Positions 1 to 6,657 of a stretch of DNA of 8,686 bases are shown here, piece after piece; position 1 is the first letter of the stretch; the number at the start of each line of letters is the position of its first letter. The stretch spans positions 1 to 8,686 of the forward strand of contig CAIYQJ010000199.1 in assembly GCA_903928275.1 (NCBI GenBank), read 5' to 3'. A program made the translations under genes and the position numbers. The notes under the pieces were generated by a model that saw nothing but the letters and a program-made list of their open reading frames with translations, did not search any database and was not told the DNA's origin. Origin of the DNA: an uncultured Chloroflexota bacterium. GTDB lineage: Bacteria; Chloroflexota; Limnocylindria; Limnocylindrales; CSP1-4.

Positions 1-9
1 GCGCGGGCC

Positions 10-384
10 TCAGCCCCCGGCGAGGACCTTCGCCTTGGCGGCCGCGAACTCCTCGTCGGTGAGGACGCCCGCGGCGTGGAGGTCGGCGAACTGCTTGAGC
101 TGGACCATCATGTCCGACTGGGCCGGGGCGGCGGGGGCCGCGGCCGGCGCGGCGGCCGCCTGCTGCTGCGCGAGGAGCGTCTGCTGCTGCGCCGCGAGGG
201 CGGCGTTCTGGGCCTCGAGATCGGCGAGCGCCTGGTTCTGCGCCTGCTCGTTCGCCTGCGCCTGCTGCGCCTGCTGCTGCTGTGCGGCGCCCTTCTGGGC
301 GGACTTGTTCCCGACGTAGGCGGCGGTGCCCGCCACGGCGGCAACGCCGAGGAGGCTCGGGCCACGTCGTCGTCGCATCATCAT
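10..384 (-). CDS. Small SHOCT-domain protein with hydrophobic N-terminus
   Basis: 124 residues. The C-terminus (about 92-122) fits the SHOCT domain, a short helical module: a hydrophobic helix, the 'GVLTDEEF' turn, then an Ala/Lys helix ending in LAGG. The N-terminus has MMMRRRR followed by a hydrophobic stretch (about 10-24), which could be a membrane anchor or a weak signal sequence. Residues 33-85 are extremely Gln/Ala-rich and probably form a coiled coil before an Ala/Pro linker. The start is the first of three consecutive ATG codons; AAGGGAG lies 9 bases upstream of it. It lies 51 bp downstream of the DUF6325-type gene on the same strand, so the two are probably cotranscribed. SHOCT domains are thought to mediate oligomerisation or membrane association. 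The domain call is firm; the cellular role is unknown. Confidence 0.85.
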   Translation of the reverse strand: MMMRRRRGPSLLGVAAVAGTAAYVGNKSAQKGAAQQQQAQQAQANEQAQNQALADLEAQNAALAAQQQTLLAQQQAAAAPAAAPAAPAQSDMMVQLKQFADLHAAGVLTDEEFAAAKAKVLAGG

Positions 385-435
385 CGGTGAGTGCTCCCTT
401 CGATCGCGGTGGTGGGTGGGTGACGGCGCCCGGGC

Positions 436-885
436 CTATGCCTCGGCTTCCTCGAGCTCCTCGATCGCCTCGACCTCGGCGTTGAGCATCTCGAGCGCCT
501 CGGGCGCGATCGTCTCGCGGGCGACGAGGAAGCCGCCGGCCTCGGCGATCGCGACCTTGATGTGCTCCGCCCAGCGATGCTCGAAGAGGAGGATGAGCGC
601 CGCCGAATCGGCCGGCAGGCCCTCGGCGAGCGCGAGGACATCCTCCGGCGGGAGGAACCCCATCCGGTCCTTGAGCAGGGGCGCGAACTTCGCGAAGCGC
701 GGGTCGCGGACGTTGTCGATCTCGACGATCGTCACCGCGCCCGCGGCGTCCTTCTCGACGAAGACGACGTCGACGAGCCGGATGATCCGCTTCTCGACGA
801 CCTTGCCGATCTCCTCGGCGATCGACCCGTCGAAGGTCGGCTTGTCGAAGCCGATCACCGTGTATTCGAGAGGTCCGAGTCTCAT
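436..885 (-). CDS. DUF6325 family protein
   Basis: 149 residues from the chosen start. The opening 'MRLGPLEYTVIGFD' and the middle 'RLVDVVFVEKDAAGAV' match the pattern I recall for DUF6325 (related to DUF1269) proteins, as does the later 'SAALILLFEHRWAEHI' with 'GGFLVARETI'. There is no signal peptide or membrane span, so it is probably cytoplasmic; the C-terminus is Glu-rich. The frame stays open to an ATG at 975, but I chose 885 because GGAGGACAG directly precedes that ATG and the extra 30 residues look like untranslated sequence. The next gene encodes a SHOCT protein; genes of these two families often adjoin in high-GC bacteria, which suggests a joint role. No enzymatic motif is visible and the function is unknown. 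Confidence 0.85.
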   Translation of the reverse strand: MRLGPLEYTVIGFDKPTFDGSIAEEIGKVVEKRIIRLVDVVFVEKDAAGAVTIVEIDNVRDPRFAKFAPLLKDRMGFLPPEDVLALAEGLPADSAALILLFEHRWAEHIKVAIAEAGGFLVARETIAPEALEMLNAEVEAIEELEEAEA

Positions 886-1112
886 CTGTCCTCCATGTCG
901 GAACGCCGACGCGTGGCTGGGCTCCGCGGGCTCACCGGGAGCGTCGTGGGTGCGGCGGGCTCGCATGCCCCCCAAGTCTCACGGACCAGTCAAACGCCTG
1001 CGACTGCGCCCGACATCATCCTGTGAAGGTGATGCGGAGTCCGCGGCGGACAGGTCGGATGAGCGTGGGTGCCCCGACCCGGATGCAGCGTCGGGTCCAC
1101 GAGGTGGGCGGG
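886..1112. other. Divergent intergenic region
   Basis: This 227-bp spacer separates the minus-strand DUF6325/SHOCT unit from the plus-strand CMD-like gene, so it should hold promoters for both directions. On the minus strand, TTGACT (complement of 988-993) is a good -35 match, but the hexamer 17 bases further on (GGGCAT, complement of 965-970) is a poor -10. On the plus strand I found only a weak CATCCT at 1017-1022. No inverted repeat stands out as an operator. Confidence 0.4.
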
Positions 1113-1505
1113 ATGTCCGTGCGGTACGTGGAAGAGACGTTTCGTCGCCCGACGATCGGCGAGCCCGGCGCGCTCGCCGCGATCATCGACCACTACGGCC
1201 GCACCGGCGATTCCGCACAGCTCGACGCACTCACAGAAGCACTCATCCGGGTCGGCGCACTCATCGCGCTCGACGGCTCGCCGGCGTCGTACCGGACGGC
1301 GGTCGACGACGCGGACCGGGCCGGCGCCGGGCTCGACCACCTGCTCGCGGTGCTCCTGGCGGTCGCCGGGACCGTCGGGTCCGCCCGGGTCATCTCGGCC
1401 GCCCCGCGGATCGCACTGGCCGCCGGCTACGACGTCGAGGCCGCCCTCCAGGGGCTCGAGCACGACGGGTGCGACCCGGCCGCGCGCGCGACGCGAAAGG
1501 AGTAG
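1113..1505 (+). CDS. Carboxymuconolactone decarboxylase (CMD)-like protein lacking catalytic cysteines
   Basis: 130 residues, all-helical in appearance. The core at about 43-112 ('LIRVGALIALDGSPASY', then a helix with AVLLAVAGTVGSARV, then 'AAPRIALAAGYDVEAAL') resembles the CMD/AhpD fold as seen in short actinobacterial and Chloroflexota members. Catalytic members carry a CxxC...H site. Here the corresponding position reads GSPAS and the only cysteine is near the C-terminus (C120), so thiol peroxidase-type chemistry is unlikely. A non-catalytic or ligand-binding role is inference. I chose the ATG at 1113 because GAGGTGGGCGGG precedes it; the frame is open from an ATG at 1023, but that stretch looks non-coding. 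The gene lies 111 bp upstream of the LAL regulator on the same strand. Confidence 0.7.
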   Translation: MSVRYVEETFRRPTIGEPGALAAIIDHYGRTGDSAQLDALTEALIRVGALIALDGSPASYRTAVDDADRAGAGLDHLLAVLLAVAGTVGSARVISAAPRIALAAGYDVEAALQGLEHDGCDPAARATRKE

Positions 1506-1563
1506 CGCGGCGACGCCCGTGCCTGCGGCGGGGCCCCACACGACGACCCGTTCCGGGGCCGCG

Positions 1564-1572
1564 TGGTAGGGT
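1564..1572 (+). promoter_or_regulatory. Candidate extended -10 promoter element of the LAL regulator gene
   Basis: The sequence TGGTAGGGT has the TGn extension followed by a TAnnnT hexamer. Transcription would begin near 1579 and give a leader of about 38 bases containing the strong Shine-Dalgarno sequence at 1601-1610. No convincing -35 is present 17 bases upstream (CGACCC). Confidence 0.35.
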
Positions 1573-1600
1573 GACCTGGCAAGTCGCTACTGCGGGGATC

Positions 1601-1610
1601 GAGGAGGGGG
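1601..1610 (+). promoter_or_regulatory. Shine-Dalgarno sequence that decides the LAL regulator start
   Basis: The purine tract GAGGAGGGGG is the only strong ribosome-binding sequence in the open frame upstream of the Walker A motif. An ACG codon (1617-1619) lies 6 bases after it, where an ATG would be expected; no ATG, GTG or TTG exists in that frame nearby. Confidence 0.6.
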
Positions 1611-1616
1611 GCCACC

Positions 1617-3941
1617 ACGACCGTAGAGAGCCGTCCGGTACGGAGCACGTCCCACGCTCGGCTCGGCGCCCACGCGCGTCAGCGCTTCCGCCCGTCGTTC
1701 CCGCTCGTCGAAGCCAAGCTGCACCCGCCGGCGCCGCGTCCCGGGACGGTCACGCGGGAGAGGCTCCTGCGCCTGCTGACCGCAGAGCCGCGCCCGGCGG
1801 TCGTCTCGATCATCGGGCCACCGGGCTACGGCAAGACGCTGCTCCTCGCGGAGTGGGCCGCGCGGGAGGATCGACCTGTCGCGTGGCTCACGCTCGACGA
1901 CCTCGACAACGACCCGAGCGTCCTCGTCACCTACCTCGCCGCGGCGATCGATCGGATCGCCCCGATCGACGGCGCGATCCGGTCCGCGCTCGTCGCGCCC
2001 GCGCCACGGAGCCGCGCGACCGCAGTGCCCCGTCTCTCGGCGGCGCTGCACGACCTCGGACGGCCGGGGGTGCTCGTCCTCGACGACGCGCATCGGCTCG
2101 TCGACCGCACGTGCCTCGATGCCCTGGCTGCGCTCCTCGATCACCTGCCGCGCGGGTTCCAGGTCGTGATCGCTGCCCGCACGGAACCGGACCTGCCCTT
2201 CGCGCGATTCCGCGCCGAGCGGGACCTGCTCGAGATCCGGCGGAGCGGCCTGGCCCTCGATCCGCACGAGACGACGGCGCTCGCCGCCGCCGTGGGCCAT
2301 CCGCTGACCCCTGACGCCGCGCGGGTCCTCACCGAGCGTGCCGAGGGCTGGGCGGCCGGCATCTACCTCGCGACGCTCGCGCACGTGGACGACGGCCGGG
2401 CCGCGGGCGCACTCGTCGACGTCTCGGGTCGCCACGGCTACATCGCCGAGTACCTCGGCTCGGAGCTCCGACCGGACCTCGACGAGGAGGACGTGACGTT
2501 CCTCACGCGGACGTCGGTCCTCGAGGTCGTCGATCCGCCGGTGGCCGAGGCGGTCGCCGGGCTGCCGGGAGCGGCGGAGCGGCTCCGGTCGCTCGCGCGA
2601 GCGAACCAGCTCATCGCCGCGGTCGCAGGCACGGACGTCTCCTACCGCTACCACCGACTGCTGCGCGACTACCTCGAGGCGGAGCTCGAGCGACGCGAGC
2701 CCGGGGCGACGCGCGAGCTCCATCGCCGCGCGGCGTCCTGGTTCGCGGCTGCCGGCGAGATCGCCCAGGCCGTCGAGCACGCGATGCGGAGCGGCGACAT
2801 CGACGCTGCCGCCGACATCGTGACGGCCGCTGCGCTGCCGACCCTGTACGGCGGCCACGGCGACACGCTCGATCGGTGGCTGCAGCGGTTCGACGACGCC
2901 GTCTTCGAGCGACGGCCTCCGCTCGCGGTCATCGCGAGCTGGATCAACATCCTCGGCGGCCGGCCTGAGGCGGCGGACCGCATGGCGGACATCGCCGAGC
3001 GGTCGACGTTCTCCGGGGCCCCCGGCGACGGCTCCGCCTCGTTCGAATCGCAGCGGGCGATGCTTCGGGTGATGATGGCCCGGCGCGGCCCGGAGGACAT
3101 GCTCACGAACGCGATGCTCGCCGCCTCGACGGTACCGCCTGGCAGCCCATGGCGGGCGAACGCGCTCTGGCTGCTCGGGTCGGCGCACCGGATCAACGGG
3201 GCAACGGCGGCGGCCGACGCTGCGTTCGCCGACTCGGTGGATGCGGCCGGGCCTTCGGGCGGCACGGCCGCCGCTGCCCTGGCGGGTCGGGCGAGCCTCG
3301 CGATGGCCCGTGGCGACTGGGCCGCGGCCGACGCGTTCACGCGGGAGAGCGACGTCATCGTCCGGCGATCTCGGTACGGCGACATCCTCCCGTCCCTTCT
3401 GGTCCGGGTCGCCGCCGCGCGCGTCGCGATCCACCACGGCGATCTCGGCCGCGGGCGCGAAGAGCTCGTCCGCGCCCAGCTCCTCCGCCCGCTCGCCTCC
3501 CACGCGGCACCCTGGGTCGCCGTCGATGCCCTGTTGGAGCTCGGGCGCGCCTATCTCGCGGTCTCCGATGTCGCAGGAGCCAGCAGCGTCGTCCGCCAGG
3601 CGGAGGAGATCGCCCGCCGGCGCCCGGCCCTCGGGCTCCTGGCGTCCGACCTCACGAAGATGCGCCGGCGCCTTCACGACGCCGCCGACACCAGGGCAGG
3701 ACCATCCAGCCTGACGGCTGCCGAGCTTCGGCTGCTCCCGGTCCTCTCGACGCACCTCTCGTTCCAGGAGATCAGCGAGCGCTGGCACCTCTCGCGACAC
3801 ACGGTCAAGACGCAGGCCATGTCCGTCTATGGCAAGCTCCAGGTATCGAGTCGCAGCGAGGCGGTCGAGCGGGCGATCGAGATCGGCCTGCTGGAGCCGT
3901 TCCCCGGCCTGGCCCTGGCGCGCCGCACGCCGACCGACTGA
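1617..3941 (+). CDS. LAL/MalT-type LuxR family transcriptional regulator (ATPase + TPR-like + LuxR HTH)
   Basis: 774 residues if translation starts at ACG 1617. Order: a short basic N-terminus; the 'VEAKLHPPAPRPG' entry typical of MalT-like ATPases (about 32-44); Walker A GPPGYGKT at 67-74; Walker B VLVLDD at 152-157 followed by AH; the 'TERAEGWAAGIYLA' winged-helix segment at about 239-252; an Ala-rich helical repeat region (about 280-690) as in TPR-type sensor arms; and a LuxR helix-turn-helix at about 699-758 with 'SRHTVKTQ' as recognition helix and the 'YGKLQVSSRSEAV' end. Such proteins are ATP-dependent, inducer-responsive activators; the inducer here is unknown. The length is somewhat below MalT (about 900). 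The frame is open from 1575, but the first ATG/GTG/TTG is a GTG at 2025, which would remove Walker A, so that start is surely wrong. An ACG start, or an ATG changed by mutation or sequence error, is inferred. The family is certain, the exact start is not. Confidence 0.9.
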   Translation, partial: TTVESRPVRSTSHARLGAHARQRFRPSFPLVEAKLHPPAPRPGTVTRERLLRLLTAEPRPAVVSIIGPPGYGKTLLLAEWAAREDRPVAWLTLDDLDNDPSVLVTYLAAAIDRIAPIDGAIRSALVAPAPRSRATAVPRLSAALHDLGRPGVLVLDDAHRLVDRTCLDALAALLDHLPRGFQVVIAARTEPDLPFARFRAERDLLEIRRSGLALDPHETTALAAAVGHPLTPDAARVLTERAEGWAAGIYLATLAHVDDGRAAGALVDVSGRHGYIAEYLGSELRPDLDEEDVTFLTRTSVLEVVDPPVAEAVAGLPGAAERLRSLARANQLIAAVAGTDVSYRYHRLLRDYLEAELERREPGATRELHRRAASWFAAAGEIAQAVEHAMRSGDIDAAADIVTAAALPTLYGGHGDTLDRWLQRFDDAVFERRPPLAVIASWINILGGRPEAADRMADIAERSTFSGAPGDGSASFESQRAMLRVMMARRGPEDMLTNAMLAASTVPPGSPWRANALWLLGSAHRINGATAAADAAFADSVDAAGPSGGTAAAALAGRASLAMARGDWAAADAFTRESDVIVRRSRYGDILPSLLVRVAAARVAIHHGDLGRGREELVRAQLLRPLASHAAPWVAVDALLELGRAYLAVSDVAGASSVVRQAEEIARRRPALGLLASDLTKMRRRLHDAADTRAGPSSLTAAELRLLPVLSTHLSFQEISERWHLSRHTVKTQAMSVYGKLQVSSRSEAVERAIEIGLLEPFPGLALARRTPTD

Positions 3942-4146
3942 GCGCCGCTCGCCGCGCTGTTCGCGCGAGGCCACCAGCGCGGTCGGAGGGCCTGGCCTCC
4001 TCCGTGAGCCGGACCGTGGCCTTTCCCGTCGAGGACATCCTGGGCGGTGGTGTCGAAGACGCCGACCCGCGAGGGAGCGCCTCGTGCGAGATGAGGCGTG
4101 TGGGGTGCCGCTCCGAGGCACCGTCGCCGTACGCGGTGCCGGGACC

Positions 4147-4152
4147 TATCCT
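4147..4152 (+). promoter_or_regulatory. Candidate -10 element for the two-span membrane protein gene
   Basis: TATCCT lies 24 bases before the ATG at 4177, giving a transcription start near 4159 and a short leader with a modest GGTGA ribosome-binding sequence. The -35 region is not recognisable. The preceding gene ends 205 bp upstream, so this gene probably has its own promoter. Confidence 0.35.
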
Positions 4153-4176
4153 GTGCTCCTGTAGCGGCGGTGAAGC

Positions 4177-4938
4177 ATGCGCATCCTCGGTTGGCTGGTC
4201 TCCGCGGTGGGGATCATCGGTGTCGTCATCTGCAACGGGCTCGCACCCCTCGCCTGGGTGCTCCGATCCAACCTCCGGGCGCGCGCCAGCGACCTTCTCG
4301 CGGTCCCGGACACCGGGCTCGGGATCGCGATCGCCGTGACCGACTCCGCGGCGGACTGGCTCGGCGAGGCGTCATCCTCCATCGGCGTCATCCACGCCAG
4401 GGCCGACCAGCTGGCTGCGGGACCGGTCACCGACGAGGCGGCGGCCGGCCTGGCGGCCGCGATCGACGAGTTCCTCAAGGGGCCGTACGGCACCCTGAGT
4501 ACCGTGTATGCGGGACTCCGGGAACGTGCGCTCGCCGTCGGCGACGCTCTCCAGAGCATGGGCCGAGCCGTCCCGGTCCTGTCCATCACCACCGTCGTCA
4601 CGGACCGGCTCCAGGCGATCGACGCTCGGATGCTGGAGATCGAGACCGCGATGACGACCCTGGGCCAGATGGGTCCTGCGGACCTCGCCCAGCCCGGCGT
4701 CGCGGCCACCGTGGCCGCGCGTGCGGCCGGCGCCGAGGAGCACATCGCCGTCATCGGTGAGCTCGTGGCCGAGGTCGAAGCGTGGCTCCATGAGAGCCGT
4801 GACCGCGTCGCGGAGGCCGACCGTCGGACCGGGCGCGCGCTCACGCTCGGAGCAGTGGCCGCAACGGCCGTGGCGTTCTTCGTCGCGGGGCTCAACCTCC
4901 TGCTCTTCCAGCAGGGCCGTCGATGGAGCCGGCGGTAG
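4177..4938 (+). CDS. Two-span membrane protein with helical outer domain (paralogue of the 5540-6583 product)
   Basis: 253 residues. A hydrophobic span at about 4-28 and a second at about 223-245 bracket a helical region of nearly 200 residues, and the protein ends in the basic tail GRRWSRR. The likely topology is N- and C-termini inside with the helical domain outside, though Arg residues also follow span 1. The protein aligns without any gap to residues 91-343 of the minus-strand product at 5540-6583: residue n here matches n+90 there, with about 68 of 253 identical by hand count. Best conserved is 111-153, where 17 of 43 match, including Y111, R115, E116, D123, L125-Q126, G129-R130, V132-P133 and S136-I137. 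The C-terminal span shares TLG and an LNxxLF motif. I recognise no named family. The large helical domain resembles methyl-accepting or coiled-coil sensor regions, but there is no HAMP or signalling domain. Confidence 0.8.
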   Translation: MRILGWLVSAVGIIGVVICNGLAPLAWVLRSNLRARASDLLAVPDTGLGIAIAVTDSAADWLGEASSSIGVIHARADQLAAGPVTDEAAAGLAAAIDEFLKGPYGTLSTVYAGLRERALAVGDALQSMGRAVPVLSITTVVTDRLQAIDARMLEIETAMTTLGQMGPADLAQPGVAATVAARAAGAEEHIAVIGELVAEVEAWLHESRDRVAEADRRTGRALTLGAVAATAVAFFVAGLNLLLFQQGRRWSRR

Positions 4939-5191
4939 TCGAGGTGGCTCCGATGATCCGCCGCCGGTAGCATCACGGCCGGCGCCGGAGCAGCGGCCGT
5001 AGATCACGGCACGAGGTCGACCGATCGGCACCCGGCCGGCACCCGGCCGGCCACTCACCTGGCGAGCCACTGCCGCCGCCTACTACCGCTGCCCACTGCC
5101 GCCGCCCACCGCGAGCGGCGACGCGGGGGTCGCGCTTCGTCCCCGATGACGGTCCGGGTCCGCCACCGCCTCGTCCGAACGTGCCGGGCGC
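4939..5191. other. Convergent intergenic region with short GC-rich repeats
   Basis: This 253-bp spacer lies between two genes that read towards each other. It holds an inverted repeat, CCGGCGG (4929-4935) with CCGCCGG (4961-4967), that spans the upstream stop codon; a second, ACGGCC (4975-4980) with GGCCGT (4995-5000); an 11-bp tandem duplication, CGGCACCCGGC, at 5026-5036 and 5037-5047; and a 14-bp direct repeat, CCACTGCCGCCGCC, at 5067-5080 and 5093-5106. None is followed by a T-run, so I do not call an intrinsic terminator. I see no gene here. Confidence 0.5.
5026..5047. repeat. 11-bp tandem duplication in the convergent spacer
   Basis: Two adjacent exact copies of CGGCACCCGGC, followed by a further CGGCC. 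It is non-coding and probably a slippage product. Confidence 0.6.
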
Positions 5192-5473
5192 CTACATGCC
5201 GCGGTAGTTGGAGACCTGCTTCCGGGTCGCGAACACGCCCACGCCATAGGTCCCGAGATCGATGAGGAGTGCGCACCCGACGAAGATCCAGTTGAGGAGG
5301 CTCATCCCGTTCTGCTGGACCAACCCGTAGATCAGTGTCGTCCACGGCAGGAAGAGGAACCCGACGAGGAACCACACCGGGGCGCTGAACACGGACTCCC
5401 AGGCCTTCGAGTCGTTCGCCCACCCGACGAGAAGGACGAAGCGCGGCAGGATCGCGCCGAAGATCGCCATCAT
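5192..5473 (-). CDS. Small three-span membrane protein
   Basis: 93 residues. Hydrophobic segments at about 2-17, 28-49 and 54-77 suggest three membrane spans, joined by a 'WANDSKAWESVF' loop and ending in the polar tail 'FATRKQVSNYRGM'. It looks like a widespread uncharacterised small membrane protein of high-GC bacteria with the conserved 'FLFLPWTTLIYGLV' and 'LLNWIF' segments; I know no function. The start is the ATG at 5473 because GGGAGGTG lies just upstream with normal spacing; a GTG at 5482 overlaps that ribosome-binding sequence and is less likely. The gene lies 66 bp downstream of the larger membrane protein gene on the same strand and could be cotranscribed, although a hairpin lies between them. 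Confidence 0.8.
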   Translation of the reverse strand: MMAIFGAILPRFVLLVGWANDSKAWESVFSAPVWFLVGFLFLPWTTLIYGLVQQNGMSLLNWIFVGCALLIDLGTYGVGVFATRKQVSNYRGM

Positions 5474-5521
5474 GAGATCCACCTCCCTCGTGCGGTACGG
5501 CCCATCGCGGCGTCCATCATC

Positions 5522-5538
5522 GTGCCCCTTGCGGGCAC
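5522..5538 (-). terminator. Hairpin just after the stop of the 347-residue membrane protein gene
   Basis: A perfect 6-bp GTGCCC/GGGCAC stem with a 5-base loop begins one base after the minus-strand stop codon (5540-5542). It has no T-tract, so it may act as a partial terminator or as a 3'-end stabiliser that sets different levels of the two genes rather than as a full stop. Confidence 0.4.
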
Positions 5539-5539
5539 C

Positions 5540-6583
5540 TCAGCCTGCCGAGGTCCTCCTCCGGATCTCCCCGGAGTGCCGGAAGAGCACCCAGTTGAGC
5601 AGCGCGAGGTAGAGGAACACGAGGATCGACCCGATCTCCCCCAGGGTGATCCCCATCTTCATCGTGCCGGCCGCGTCGGAGATCCTGGTGCGCAGCGTCG
5701 AGACCCGCTGCTGGACGTCGCCGATCCCTCCCTGGAGATCGGTGAGCTTCGTGTTGACGTCGCTGGCCGCCTGGGCGATCGCCGCCGCGGCCTTGTTCAC
5801 CGGGCCCTGGCCCGGATCGATCGTGATGAGGCCGGTGACCTTCGCGTCGAACGCCTGGAGGCGGGTGTCGAGCGCCGCGAGGGCATCGACGGGCCCCTGC
5901 GGGATCGAGACGCCGGGCACGATGCGACCGAGCGTCTGCAGCCGGTCGACCATGGACACGACCGCCTCGCGAACGTCGCCATAGTTCGTGCGCAGGGCCT
6001 GGTACCGGTCCGACACGGTTGCGAGCACGGTGCGGAGGGAGTCGGCGACCGCGCCACCGGGGCTGGGATCCGCGGCCACGCCGGCGGCGACGTCCCCGAC
6101 GGTGCTCACCCGTCCCGAGATCTCCCCGACCGTGGCCGACGCCTGCGTCAGGAGCGGGTCGGCCTTCGCGATCTGCGCATCGACGGCCGCGGACACGTCG
6201 TCCACGGTGCCGACCGCCCATTCGCGCCCGACGACCGCGCCGACGACGAGCACGAGGCAGACGACGATCCCGACGATGCCGAAGACCTGGCCCACGGTGC
6301 CCAGCACGCGATCGCGCCTGCGCCTCGTGGGGGACGGCGCTGCGGCAGGAACGTCAGATGCCGGGGCGGCGTCGGCCGAAGGCACGTCCGGCGCAGGGAT
6401 CGGCTGGGCGGGCACGTCCGGCGCAGGGATCGGCTGGGCGGGCACGTCCGGCGCAGGGATCGGCTGGGCGGGCACGTCCGGTGCCGGGGCCAGGTCGACC
6501 GGCGCGGACGACCCGTCAGCGGCGGTCTCGGGTGCAGGCTGGTCCTCCGGCGGCGTCCCAGCCGGCGGCGTCTCGGTCGTCAT
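5540..6583 (-). CDS. Two-span membrane protein with Pro/Ala-rich cytoplasmic N-terminus (paralogue of the 4177-4938 product)
   Basis: 347 residues. Residues 1-86 are a disordered Pro/Ala/Asp-rich region with an exact three-copy decapeptide (VPAQPIPAPD) at about 38-67. A TRRRRDR cluster (86-92) precedes span 1 (about 97-119), which implies that the N-terminus is inside. A helical, presumably extracytoplasmic domain follows (about 121-310), then span 2 (about 313-335) and a basic tail (RRR at 341-343). Residues 91-343 align gap-free with the plus-strand product at 4177-4938, so the two are homologous and the N-terminal extension is extra. The start is the ATG at 6583, preceded by GGAGGTGACGCG; the frame is open further to 6790 but that stretch looks untranslated. 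The family and function are not recognised; a scaffold or envelope-stress role would be speculation. Confidence 0.85.
   Translation of the reverse strand: MTTETPPAGTPPEDQPAPETAADGSSAPVDLAPAPDVPAQPIPAPDVPAQPIPAPDVPAQPIPAPDVPSADAAPASDVPAAAPSPTRRRRDRVLGTVGQVFGIVGIVVCLVLVVGAVVGREWAVGTVDDVSAAVDAQIAKADPLLTQASATVGEISGRVSTVGDVAAGVAADPSPGGAVADSLRTVLATVSDRYQALRTNYGDVREAVVSMVDRLQTLGRIVPGVSIPQGPVDALAALDTRLQAFDAKVTGLITIDPGQGPVNKAAAAIAQAASDVNTKLTDLQGGIGDVQQRVSTLRTRISDAAGTMKMGITLGEIGSILVFLYLALLNWVLFRHSGEIRRRTSAG
6381..6470. repeat. Exact 30-bp tandem repeat, three copies, inside a coding region
   Basis: Copies at 6381-6410, 6411-6440 and 6441-6470 are identical; a partial fourth copy begins at 6471 and diverges after 11 bases. 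The period is 30 bp, so each unit adds ten residues to the Pro-rich tail without shifting the frame. Identity at the third codon positions indicates recent expansion. Confidence 0.95.
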
Positions 6584-6651
6584 CGCGTCACCTCCACCGG
6601 AGCATTCGGCCCAGCCCGGATCGGGGTCCGGCCTCGCGGCTGCCACCCAGC

Positions 6652-6657
6652 AGCCTA
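6652..6657 (-). promoter_or_regulatory. Candidate -10 element for the 347-residue membrane protein gene
   Basis: TAGGCT on the minus strand, preceded by GGGT, has the TAnnnT form also seen upstream of the LAL and two-span membrane genes. It would place transcription start near 6645, about 62 bases before the ATG. No clear -35 is visible. Confidence 0.3.

Noticed and set aside
326..2314. Open frame of 662 codons on the plus strand
   Set aside because: It crosses the DUF6325 gene antisense, the CMD-like gene and the start of the LAL regulator out of frame. The product is low-complexity Ser/Arg-rich sequence.
3985..4000. Possible terminator after the LAL regulator (GGAGG with CCTCC)
   Set aside because: Only a 5-bp stem with no T-tract, 44 bases after the stop; such pairs are expected by chance in this composition.
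1587..4121. Open frame of 844 codons on the minus strand opposite the LAL regulator
   Set aside because: Its translation is Arg/Gly/Asp-rich with no recognisable domain, and it lies antisense to a gene with Walker A, Walker B and LuxR HTH motifs. Long antisense frames are normal at this GC content.
5055..5423. Open frame of 122 codons on the minus strand
   Set aside because: It overlaps the three-span membrane protein gene in another frame, is Arg-rich, and has no ribosome-binding sequence or domain.
6381..6482. Possible CRISPR-like array
   Set aside because: The 30-bp units are directly adjacent with no spacers and keep the reading frame of a Pro-rich segment.
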